Positions 22,698-28,341 of a stretch of DNA of 28,341 nt are shown piece after piece. Made by a program: the position numbers and the translations under genes. This stretch comes from a virus: positions 1 through 28,341 of IMG/VR virus record IMGVR_UViG_3300020463_000099; one strand, written 5' to 3'. The notes under the pieces are model-generated. The model saw nothing but the letters and a program-made list of their open reading frames with translations. It was not told the origin of the DNA and made no database searches. Numbering within the stretch: position 1 is the first letter of the stretch; each line of letters begins with the position of its first letter.

Positions 22698-23867
22698 TTA
22701 AAGTATGTTTGCTAATTTCTTGAATCTTGCTTTTAATTCTGCTCCCTCACTCAATACCTCTTCTTTAGCAGGTTTTGTTGAAGCAACTGGTTTTGAACTT
22801 GAACCTTTAGAAACTGACTCACTTATTCTTGAAGGTTTTTTAAATGATTCTGCTAATGTAGCGTAAACCAATTTAACTTCTCTTAAGTTTGTAGTTCTGT
22901 CAAAGTTTTCTACAACTTTGAGTTTCTGGTCGTTATTCAATCCAAATGCTCTAAACAATTTGTTTGAGAACAATAATTTAGCGTTCAATAGATTAACTTC
23001 GTTTAATTTTGCTCGCATGAATTTTACAACATCACGAGTTTCTTTGATTTCTTTTTTAAGTTCATCCACTTTGTCTGCTTCTTCTTCAGCGTCTTCTTCT
23101 TCAGATAGTGCTTTCAGAACTTCGTCAAGGTCTAAGTCTTCTTCAACTTCGTCCTCGTCTTTTTCTTCTTTCACTACTTGGTGGTCATCAAGTTCATTAC
23201 CTGCTGGCTCGTCTTTACCTTCGCCTTCTGGTCCTTGTGCACCTGTTTTTGAAGAATCATTTGCTTCTGGATTAACTTTGTTGTCTGAAGCGCCGATTTG
23301 TGATGACACATCGTTTTCGTCAACTTTTTCTTCTTCATCTTTGTCAGATTTTTCAGTTTCGTCAACTTTGTCTTCAGAATCTTCGTCGTCAAGGTCTTTT
23401 TCTAATTCAGCAAGAACTGATTCAAGGTCAAGGTCGTCGTCTTCTTCTTCCTCTTCCTCTTTCATTCCAGCCATTTCTTCCTCTTCTTCTTCATCAGCGT
23501 CCATTTTCATTTCTTCTGCTTCTTCTTCATCAGCGTCCATTTTCATTTCTTCTGCTTCTTCTTCATCAGCGTCCATTTTCATTTCTTCTTCGTCTTCTTC
23601 TGACATGCTTCTTTCTTCAGCGTCGTCTTCCTCTTTATCAGAGTGAAGTTCATCAGAGTCCATTTTCATTTCTTCTTCGTCTTCTTCTGACATGCTTCTT
23701 TCTTCAGCTTCGTCTTCATCAGTTTCGATTTCTGTTGCGATTTTTTTAGACAACATAGATTGCAAACGTGGTGTGAATGCTTCTTCAAGTGCTATTTTTG
23801 CGTTTTCTAATGCAGTTTCTCTAACGGCTTTAGCGTCAGCAATAGCTTCTCTTAGTAAATCATCCAT
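22698..23867 (-). CDS. 22: Prohead core scaffolding protein (gp22-like) with a large acidic repeat insert, 389 aa
   Basis: The N-terminal helix (about 1-45) and the C-terminal part (about 270-389) with L-N-A-K-L-L-F-S-N-K-L-F-R-A and R-E-V-K-L-V-Y-A-T-L-A-E-S-F resemble T4-type gp22, the scaffold on which the head assembles and which is then degraded by the gp21 protease. The position directly before gp23 agrees. T4 gp22 is 269 aa; here residues about 50-265 are a strongly acidic, low-complexity region. It includes three tandem copies of a 12-residue unit (AEEMKMDADEEE) and an outer duplicated block starting ERSMSEEDEEE. L-x-E sites that the protease could use occur (for example VLSE near the end). 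The ATG has CGGAGA as ribosome binding site after a 111-base leader. Confidence 0.8.
   Translation of the reverse strand: MDDLLREAIADAKAVRETALENAKIALEEAFTPRLQSMLSKKIATEIETDEDEAEERSMSEEDEEEMKMDSDELHSDKEEDDAEERSMSEEDEEEMKMDADEEEAEEMKMDADEEEAEEMKMDADEEEEEEMAGMKEEEEEEDDDLDLESVLAELEKDLDDEDSEDKVDETEKSDKDEEEKVDENDVSSQIGASDNKVNPEANDSSKTGAQGPEGEGKDEPAGNELDDHQVVKEEKDEDEVEEDLDLDEVLKALSEEEDAEEEADKVDELKKEIKETRDVVKFMRAKLNEVNLLNAKLLFSNKLFRAFGLNNDQKLKVVENFDRTTNLREVKLVYATLAESFKKPSRISESVSKGSSSKPVASTKPAKEEVLSEGAELKARFKKLANIL
23491..23598 (-). repeat. Three 36-bp in-frame tandem repeats in the scaffold gene
   Basis: Copies begin at 23491, 23527 and 23563 with near-identical sequence and encode the 12-residue unit AEEMKMDADEEE. 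A related, larger duplication (about 23573-23622 and 23661-23708) surrounds them. Lengths are multiples of three, so copy number can change without breaking the gene. Confidence 0.85.
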
Positions 23868-23905
23868 TGTTATTTCTCCGTTTTGGATTCAATATAGTTA
23901 TTGAG

Positions 23906-23964
23906 AACTATAATATAGTTTTATTGATTTACACTATATGATGTATGAATAATACGATAGTGTA
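23906..23964 (-). promoter_or_regulatory. Two hairpins in the scaffold-gene leader
   Basis: A tight palindrome AACTATA-A-TATAGTT (23906-23920, plus strand) and an 8-bp stem TACACTAT/ATAGTGTA (23930-23937 with 23957-23964). Both lie in the 111-base leader between the promoter-like motif and the scaffold ATG. They may be binding sites or mRNA-stabilising structures; the high A/T content raises the chance of coincidence for the first. Confidence 0.35.
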
Positions 23965-23978
23965 TTTAGTTTTGTATA

Positions 23979-23990
23979 TATAAATATAAC
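23979..23990 (-). promoter_or_regulatory. Late-promoter-like motif before the scaffold/capsid operon
   Basis: Sense strand GTTATATTTATA, identical over 12 bases to the copy before the 475-aa fibre gene. It lies 111 bases before the scaffold ATG, downstream of the bS21 stop. Confidence 0.6.
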
Positions 23991-24026
23991 AAAACCAAAA
24001 AATATCACACAAAGTGTGTATTTATT

Positions 24027-24227
24027 TTAATCTTCTTGATTTTTTAATTTTTCGTATTTGGTTCGTAGTTTTGCTTTATTTTTCTGTTCTCTTTTTAATG
24101 CCGACGGCTTTTTATAAAAAGAACGCTCTTTCAATTCAAACATAATACCTGAGTCTTTTACTTTTCGTTTGAATATTTTAAGTGCTTTTTCTACTGATTG
24201 ACCTTTACGAATCTGTACTTTTAACAA
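24027..24227 (-). CDS. rpsU: Ribosomal protein bS21 homologue, 66 aa
   Basis: The sequence follows cellular bS21 along its length: K-V-Q-I-R-K-G-Q-S-V-E-K-A-L-K-I-F-K-R-K-V near the start, then R-S-F-Y-K-K-P-S-A-L-K-R at about 36-47 and a basic helical end. bS21 sits on the 30S platform next to the anti-Shine-Dalgarno end of 16S rRNA and assists initiation. Phage-encoded bS21 genes are known from environmental phages. Here it is set in the head-assembly cluster, so probably late expressed. The only start that keeps the domain is TTG at 24227, because an in-frame TAA lies just before it; AAAGG abuts the TTG with no spacing, so initiation looks weak or unusual. It does not start with the [LIV]-x-E peptide of its upstream neighbours. 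Confidence 0.88.
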   Translation of the reverse strand: MLKVQIRKGQSVEKALKIFKRKVKDSGIMFELKERSFYKKPSALKREQKNKAKLRTKYEKLKNQED

Positions 24228-24243
24228 CCTTTACTCTCTTTCT

Positions 24244-24405
24244 TTATCTTATTTTTGAAACTATTAATGCTAATTCTTTTAAATCGGATTTTTCATCACT
24301 ACCAAGTCTTTGACTATATCTTAACATATAGTTAATTTTTAACAATGCTTCTTTCCTAACTTTAAGATTCTTGTTTTCTTTTAATAGTGATTTTAATTTA
24401 ATCAT
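24244..24405 (-). CDS. 53-aa basic protein with capsid-targeting-like N-terminus
   Basis: A short frame from ATG at 24405 to TAA at 24244-24246, one base after the stop of the preceding gene (TAA-A-ATG) and 16 bases before bS21. It begins MIKLKSLLKE, the same kind of opening as the genes upstream. The remainder (about 43 residues) is helical and basic, with INYMLRYSQRLGSDEKSDLK. The shared N-terminus makes it very likely a real gene. By analogy with T4 internal proteins, the first ten residues would be cut at L-K-E|N after packaging. Function of the rest is unknown. Confidence 0.7.
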   Translation of the reverse strand: MIKLKSLLKENKNLKVRKEALLKINYMLRYSQRLGSDEKSDLKELALIVSKIR

Positions 24406-24406
24406 T

Positions 24407-24739
24407 TTATAAAAATCCAAACATATTATCTAATTGTCTCAACGCTTTACGATTACCGTTCATAGCTGCCATAATCATTAGTGCAGTTCTTCTTCTATCT
24501 CTTGAAGCTTCTAACGCATCTAATAAGTCATCTGCTTGTAATCCTACGTGTTTTTTTAAAAACTTATTAACATCACTTGATGATTTACCAAGTATACTTG
24601 ATACTTTATTTAAATCATTTTCATTTAAGTCTTCTTGTTTTAATTTATATGCTCTTGTAGTGTCTTCAAGTGTTGGTAATGGCTCACCAAACTTTCTTTC
24701 CCAAGCTTTTGATTCTTTTAACAGTGATTTAAGTTTCAT
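24407..24739 (-). CDS. Head-internal protein candidate, 110 aa
   Basis: It begins MKLKSLLKE|S (L-K-E at residues 7-9), then A-W-E-R-K-F-G-E-P-L-P-T-L-E-D-T, a phrase I associate with small structural-cluster proteins of marine T4-like phages. The rest is helical; residues about 75-105 (LLDALEASRDRRRTALMIMA) are amphipathic and basic. The ATG overlaps the stop of the gene before it (TAATG). Position before the scaffold gene corresponds to T4 genes 67/68 (minor prohead core proteins), so a core-protein role is as likely as an ejected internal protein. Confidence 0.65.
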   Translation of the reverse strand: MKLKSLLKESKAWERKFGEPLPTLEDTTRAYKLKQEDLNENDLNKVSSILGKSSSDVNKFLKKHVGLQADDLLDALEASRDRRRTALMIMAAMNGNRKALRQLDNMFGFL

Positions 24740-25377
24740 TAGAATTTACCTTCAGATTTTGCTTTGTAGTTTTTATCTACATAGTTGAAGAATTCTTTTT
24801 TCTTTTCATCTGATTCTAATTCATCTGGTGCGGAAATTCCAAATTTTTTCATTGCTTTTTGAAAAAATGCTTCATAATCACCTTCTTCTATTTGGTCTTT
24901 TGTTTCATCACTATCAACTTTGTCTTCTCCTTCTGGAATGTCGTAGTAACGATTTAAAATATTACCCATATCTTCATATAGTCCAGATAATCTTTGTTGA
25001 ACTGATGATGCTTCTTCTGCTATTTTAGCAAAAGATTTTGAGTGATTTGTTAATTCTTTCATATTACGAGTTACGGTAACTTTATCAAACCAATCTTCAG
25101 TTTCCTGAACCGTGTGTGTTGCTGCCATTTCTGCTATCTGTGATAGAGATTTTGCAGTTTCTTTTAATGATTGTTGTTGATATAATGCTTCACCTAACTT
25201 GTTGTAGTTTTTAAGTGCTTCACTTACTTGTTGTGATGAAACTTTCTGTGTTTGTTCACCATATTTTTCTTTAACGATTTGTGTCAAAGAACCATATCCT
25301 GCATTAATCGCTGGTGTAGAAACTACTCCACCGACTACTGAAAAGTTCTCTTTTACTAAATCTTTTAACTTTGCCAT
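24739..25377 (-). CDS. Head-internal / prohead core protein candidate, 212 aa
   Basis: It begins MAKLKDLVKE|N. Residues about 60-145 are long helices with coiled-coil character (SLKETAKSLSQIAEMAA; SSVQQRLSGLYEDMGNILN). An acidic linker (about 150-170) is followed by a compact C-terminal unit, Y-E-A-F-F-Q-K-A-M-K-K-F-G-I-S-A-P-D-E-L and K-K-E-F-F-N-Y-V-D-K. That unit recurs, to my knowledge, in structural-cluster proteins of marine phages but has no known role. An AAGGAG ribosome binding site is present, with a late-promoter-like motif only 16 bases upstream. Coupled to the next gene by TAATG. Confidence 0.65.
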   Translation of the reverse strand: MAKLKDLVKENFSVVGGVVSTPAINAGYGSLTQIVKEKYGEQTQKVSSQQVSEALKNYNKLGEALYQQQSLKETAKSLSQIAEMAATHTVQETEDWFDKVTVTRNMKELTNHSKSFAKIAEEASSVQQRLSGLYEDMGNILNRYYDIPEGEDKVDSDETKDQIEEGDYEAFFQKAMKKFGISAPDELESDEKKKEFFNYVDKNYKAKSEGKF

Positions 25378-25392
25378 TTTATATTCTCCTTG

Positions 25393-25405
25393 TTAATAAA
25401 TATAA
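25393..25405 (-). promoter_or_regulatory. Late-promoter-like motif before the 212-aa gene
   Basis: Sense strand TTATATTTATTAA, same 13 bases as at the neck operon, but only about 16 bases before the ATG at 25377 and directly after the stop of the preceding gene. Confidence 0.5.
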
Positions 25406-25406
25406 G

Positions 25407-25940
25407 TTAATTCTTTTTTCTTCTTCCGTATTTGTTAAATCTATCTCGTACATCATAGTACAATTGTTGTAATACACTTCTTTTAGAACGACTTGCGTCT
25501 CTAATGTTTCCTTGTTTAATACTTCTTGCTAAGTCCATATTGTCATATTTACCATTTTTCATATCTGATGTAAAAATACTTACTGCTCTATTTTGAGCTT
25601 TTCCTATTTCTTTTGACGCTTTGTTTACTGCGTCAGTTGAAAACTTTTTTGCCTCTTGATTAGAATACCCAAGTCCTGCGTCTGTGATTCCAGAAAAAGA
25701 TTCTTTTAATCCCAATACTTTCTTCAATGTACCAATCTTAATTACAAGATACTGAATATTGTCAAGTGTTACTCTATCATTCTGTTGTTTAACACCCCTT
25801 TCTAAATCTTTCAAACCAAACTTCAAGTGTTTTAGTTCACGATTGATTTGTGAATATTGTTGACTTGATAATTCTTTATCTTTAAACTTATCTAAAAAGT
25901 AAGTGCTTTTTTCAAGTAGTATATCTTTTAATTTAATCAT
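25407..25940 (-). CDS. Head-internal protein candidate, basic, 177 aa
   Basis: It begins MIKLKDILLE|K (L-L-E at 8-10). The mature part is helical and rich in K, R, Q and S, ending in a strongly basic tail (RDRFNKYGRRKKN), as expected of a protein packaged with DNA. A further possible cut site is L-K-E|S in LGLKESFSG near residue 80. No known domain recognised. ATG overlaps the stop of the gene before it (TAATG). Confidence 0.65.
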   Translation of the reverse strand: MIKLKDILLEKSTYFLDKFKDKELSSQQYSQINRELKHLKFGLKDLERGVKQQNDRVTLDNIQYLVIKIGTLKKVLGLKESFSGITDAGLGYSNQEAKKFSTDAVNKASKEIGKAQNRAVSIFTSDMKNGKYDNMDLARSIKQGNIRDASRSKRSVLQQLYYDVRDRFNKYGRRKKN

Positions 25941-26998
25941 TATCTAAATTTACCTGACATAATTCCAAGTGTATATCTTTGGACATCTTTTGCGTATCCT
26001 TCAGCATCACTTCTTGAAAAATCTGCTGTTCCGTAATTGATTTTATCTTGCTTTTCTTGTTCCAAAGCACCTAAGTAATATCCATAATATCTATACAATT
26101 GACTTAAGTCATCACCCACTGCTGATGATAAGGCGTATGCGTCTGCTTCTTGTGTACTCGATGTTCTGTTAGATTGGAACCCATCAATAATTTTTTTAAC
26201 TTTACCGGTTGCTTTCTTACCACCAAGTGCTCCGTCAATAATTTCTTGACAAAATTCTGCTGCTTTCTTGACTTTTTCTGCTAATTTCTTAGGGTCGTTT
26301 AATCTTTTCTTTAACATCTCATCAAAATAAGATTGATTAATTCTTCTAAATTCATCATTAGTTGTAAATTTACTTGCTCCGAATTGTGCTGCTTGTCTCA
26401 TTTGTCGTACGACACCAGCACCCATATAAGGTTGGTCTTCATCTAAATTGATATGATGAAATTTAATTCCTGGTATTTTCATTACTGATGATAATGATTG
26501 ATATCCTAATTGACTAATACCGAAAGTTTTATTTCTTCTTGGATAAGGTAAATCTCTTGTTCCAACATCTACGGTCGCAACTCTACCTTTACTATATCCA
26601 CCACGTGTTAGTCTTTTACCTGTTACGGTTTGAACTCTTGATGCTGGTTCGTAGTCGTGTGTCCACCACATTGGTTTTCCGTCTTTCAATACCAAGACTG
26701 CTGTGAATTTTTTTAATCTTAAGTTGTCACTTGACCAATACCCTTTTTTACCTTTGGTTGGTACGGTAACATCTTTATCAACATAAGCGATTTCAACACC
26801 TTTTTTCTTTGGTTTTGCATTAGTTTCTATTTCTGAGTCTTTGATTTTATCCCACTCAACACCAAGTTTCGCTCCCCACATAAAGAATTGAGCTTCTAAT
26901 CCTTGCCAATGATTTGTTAATGCTCTAAGTTTACCTGCTGCGAACTTTTCAGTTATTAAGATTTGGTTTTCGTTTAAAATGTCTTTTAACTTAATCAT
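25940..26998 (-). CDS. Head-internal protein candidate of unknown function, 352 aa
   Basis: It begins MIKLKDILNE|N; a second possible protease site follows at I-T-E|K (residues 15-17). The body looks globular and mixed, with W-x-H-D-Y-E-P-A-S-R at about 112-121, G-G-Y-S-K-G-R-V-A-T-V-D-V near 132-144, then helical regions. I checked for the R-S-E/ExE layout of T4 Alt-type ADP-ribosyltransferases and for nuclease motifs and cannot make a convincing case for either. The size is right for a packaged effector. It is coupled on both sides by TAATG overlaps, so it is made with its neighbours. Confidence 0.6.
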   Translation of the reverse strand: MIKLKDILNENQILITEKFAAGKLRALTNHWQGLEAQFFMWGAKLGVEWDKIKDSEIETNAKPKKKGVEIAYVDKDVTVPTKGKKGYWSSDNLRLKKFTAVLVLKDGKPMWWTHDYEPASRVQTVTGKRLTRGGYSKGRVATVDVGTRDLPYPRRNKTFGISQLGYQSLSSVMKIPGIKFHHINLDEDQPYMGAGVVRQMRQAAQFGASKFTTNDEFRRINQSYFDEMLKKRLNDPKKLAEKVKKAAEFCQEIIDGALGGKKATGKVKKIIDGFQSNRTSSTQEADAYALSSAVGDDLSQLYRYYGYYLGALEQEKQDKINYGTADFSRSDAEGYAKDVQRYTLGIMSGKFR

Positions 26999-27432
26999 TA
27001 TATAAAGTCCCTTCTTCCTTTTGATTCACCTTTACGATAAGATGTATTTTGTTTAAATAATTTAACTACTTTGTCCATATCTTCTGGATTTTTTGTCTCA
27101 ATTCCTACATATGATGCGTAATTCTTTTCTGGACTTCTTCTACCTTTCATATTATATTGACCTGTAATTGGATTGTTTGCAGTGATGATAATAATGTCTT
27201 TGTTTCTCCAAAAGTAGGGTCTTCCGTCTGACCAAGGTGCACCTGTTGATGAACCTTTTGATACCATAGGAATACCTAATGCTTTTAAAAATCTTTTAAA
27301 TCCACCTGGTTTAAAATCAGTTAAATCAAATCCGTGTTGTGCTCCGTCTTTAAAAATCTTAGCTGATTCAGTTAAACGGAAGTCTTTCCATTTTTTGTTC
27401 ATTTCCATTATTTGTTTTTTTGATAGTGCCAT
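26998..27432 (-). CDS. Head-internal protein candidate, 144 aa
   Basis: The N-terminus MALSKKQIME has I-M-E at residues 8-10 and a second [L]-x-E site, L-T-E|S at 20-22 in KWKDFRLTES. The mature part is basic and mixed alpha/beta, with D-I-I-I-I-T-A-N-N-P-I-T-G-Q-Y at about 78-92 and an R/K-rich end (YRKGESKGRRDFI). No family recognised. The gene starts 10 bases after the stop of the 293-aa gene, with GGGAATACAAG before the ATG, and overlaps the next gene (TAATG). Confidence 0.6.
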   Translation of the reverse strand: MALSKKQIMEMNKKWKDFRLTESAKIFKDGAQHGFDLTDFKPGGFKRFLKALGIPMVSKGSSTGAPWSDGRPYFWRNKDIIIITANNPITGQYNMKGRRSPEKNYASYVGIETKNPEDMDKVVKLFKQNTSYRKGESKGRRDFI

Positions 27433-27442
27433 CTTGTATTCC

Positions 27443-28324
27443 CTATAATGTTACGTTTAGACCTGTGTTCTTTTTTATCATCGCACGTAATTGGTCTCCG
27501 TAAACTCCCTTTTCTTTTGATTTAACTTTTACTTTTCCTGCTCTTATTGCTAAAAAGTCTATATCGTATAAATCTAATGATGTTAATGTCATTCTAATGT
27601 GTGAAACACCTTTTGAGTTTCTCATAATTTTAAACACTAATGAGTTTTTTCCACCTGATTTTCCAAATGCAAAATCTTTAGCTCCTATCATATACAATGC
27701 TTTATGACCGATTTGGTCACGAGCAGTCTTTGCTTCTCTTTTATTACGAAATTCTTTTACTAACTTATATTCAAGACTACCACTCATCTTTCTTAATTTT
27801 TTTACTATGTCCATACCTTTTTTGTAATCATAAGATTGACCACCAGTTTGAAATTTTTCTAATTCAAAATTTCCTCTTTTTTTATCTCTCATATGAACTT
27901 TATATTTTGCTTCATTTACTGATTCAACTGGATTCAATAAATAATTGGTTGCTTTTTGTAAATAATTCTGTGATAAAGTTATTTTATCTGTCCACCAACT
28001 CGGTAATGAATCTTCTGTATTCATTCCATTTAATTTATTCAATAGTTTATTTGAATCTTGAACCATAATCATTACTTTTCTTTTTGCTGATGCGACATCT
28101 GTGTGTCCGTCTTCATTTACTGATTCTTTCATATCTGACATCCACTCTAAACCTGGAACCACTATATTTTTAACTTTGTGTTTCTTTTTCAAAATTTTTA
28201 AGTCTAATGCGAACTTTTTTAAGTGTGGTGGTAAATCACCTGTCTTTTCAAATTCATCTCTCATCTTTTTAATTGCTGATGGATTCATTGATTCATTAAC
28301 ATTTTCTAAGTTTGCATTATCCAT
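27443..28324 (-). CDS. Multi-module head-internal protein candidate with repeated VNE sites, 293 aa
   Basis: Three V-N-E tripeptides end at residues 11, 71 and 138, the last two within identical ESVNE. They divide the protein into units of about 60, 67 and 155 residues. Unit 2 holds G-H-T-D-V-A-S-A-K-R-K and D-S-L-P-S-W-W-T-D-K-I-T, a phrase I recall from several marine T4-like phage proteins. Unit 3 includes S-H-I-R-M-T-L-T-S-L-D-L-Y-D-I and ends T-G-L-N-V-T-L, also family-like. If the phage protease accepts V-x-E, this is a polyprotein of packaged peptides. The ATG lies 17 bases from the window end, so its promoter is not seen. No catalytic motif recognised. Confidence 0.6.
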   Translation of the reverse strand: MDNANLENVNESMNPSAIKKMRDEFEKTGDLPPHLKKFALDLKILKKKHKVKNIVVPGLEWMSDMKESVNEDGHTDVASAKRKVMIMVQDSNKLLNKLNGMNTEDSLPSWWTDKITLSQNYLQKATNYLLNPVESVNEAKYKVHMRDKKRGNFELEKFQTGGQSYDYKKGMDIVKKLRKMSGSLEYKLVKEFRNKREAKTARDQIGHKALYMIGAKDFAFGKSGGKNSLVFKIMRNSKGVSHIRMTLTSLDLYDIDFLAIRAGKVKVKSKEKGVYGDQLRAMIKKNTGLNVTL

Positions 28325-28341
28325 TTTATTCTCAATATCTA

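Noticed and set aside
23491-23598. 36-bp repeats as a CRISPR array
   Set aside because: The units are directly tandem without spacers and lie in frame inside a coding region.
22918-23646. 242-codon plus-strand open frame over the scaffold gene
   Set aside because: It is a serine-rich shadow of the E/D-rich repeat region (GAA/GAT read in reverse gives TTC/ATC and TCT-type codons); no ribosome binding site and the sense frame is clearly gp22-like.
7428-25405. TATAAATA boxes read as T4-type late promoters on the plus strand
   Set aside because: In that direction they would drive antisense RNA over structural genes; their placement after minus-strand terminators and before minus-strand starts fits the other orientation better, although the resemblance is noted.
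25940-26998. 352-aa protein as an Alt-like ADP-ribosyltransferase
   Set aside because: Tempting from the packaged-protein context, but I could not find a convincing R, S-T-S and E-x-E motif set in the right order.

Overview
The window is an AT-rich stretch of a tailed-phage genome with a contractile tail (myovirus morphology) of the T4 superfamily. It holds recognisable homologues of the T4 major capsid protein (gp23), scaffold core (gp22), neck proteins (gp13- and gp14-like), tail terminator (gp15), sheath (gp18), tube (gp19), gp26/gp51-type baseplate-hub protein, tape measure (gp29-like), tube-initiator/cap (gp48/54-like), a LysM wedge protein (gp53-like) and a large hub protein (gp27-like). 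At the left edge is the N-terminal part of a family A DNA polymerase. Classical T4-like phages use a family B polymerase, so this looks like a distant ('far-T4', Rhodothermus phage RM378-like) member, probably from water. The host cannot be read from the window; the late-promoter-like motif and the ribosomal protein gene are discussed as weak hints.

Nearly all genes are on the minus strand and read from right to left. (i) 28.3-24.2 kb: seven consecutive genes of unknown function whose products begin with a 9-11 residue peptide ending in [L/I/V]-x-E. This is the hallmark of T4 internal-protein capsid-targeting sequences cut by the gp21 prohead protease. (ii) 24.2-24.0 kb: a ribosomal protein bS21 homologue. 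(iii) 23.9-21.0 kb: scaffold and capsid protein. (iv) 20.9-16.9 kb: a candidate decoration protein, then neck and tail-terminator genes; the terminator carries a fibre-like C-terminal extension. (v) 16.9-12.5 kb: a run of fibre-like genes, one ending in an S74 self-cleaving chaperone domain. (vi) 12.4-10.1 kb: sheath. (vii) 9.9-9.3 kb: the only plus-strand island, two small genes with sigma70-like promoters and a structured 3' region. (viii) 9.2-0.7 kb: tube, holin-like protein, gp26-like protein with a probable +1 programmed frameshift, tape measure and baseplate hub. (ix) 0.6-0 kb: polymerase.

Three strong hairpin terminators are visible, at about 10.02, 20.27 and 20.98 kb. A recurring A/T motif (sense strand TATATTTATTA or close variants) precedes at least eleven minus-strand genes, directly follows two of those terminators, and is the best candidate for the late promoter. 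Most genes have AGGAG- or AAGGA-type ribosome binding sites and many pairs overlap as TAATG, so the structural cluster is read as a few coupled operons. I saw no tRNA genes, CRISPR arrays, insertion sequences or integration genes.
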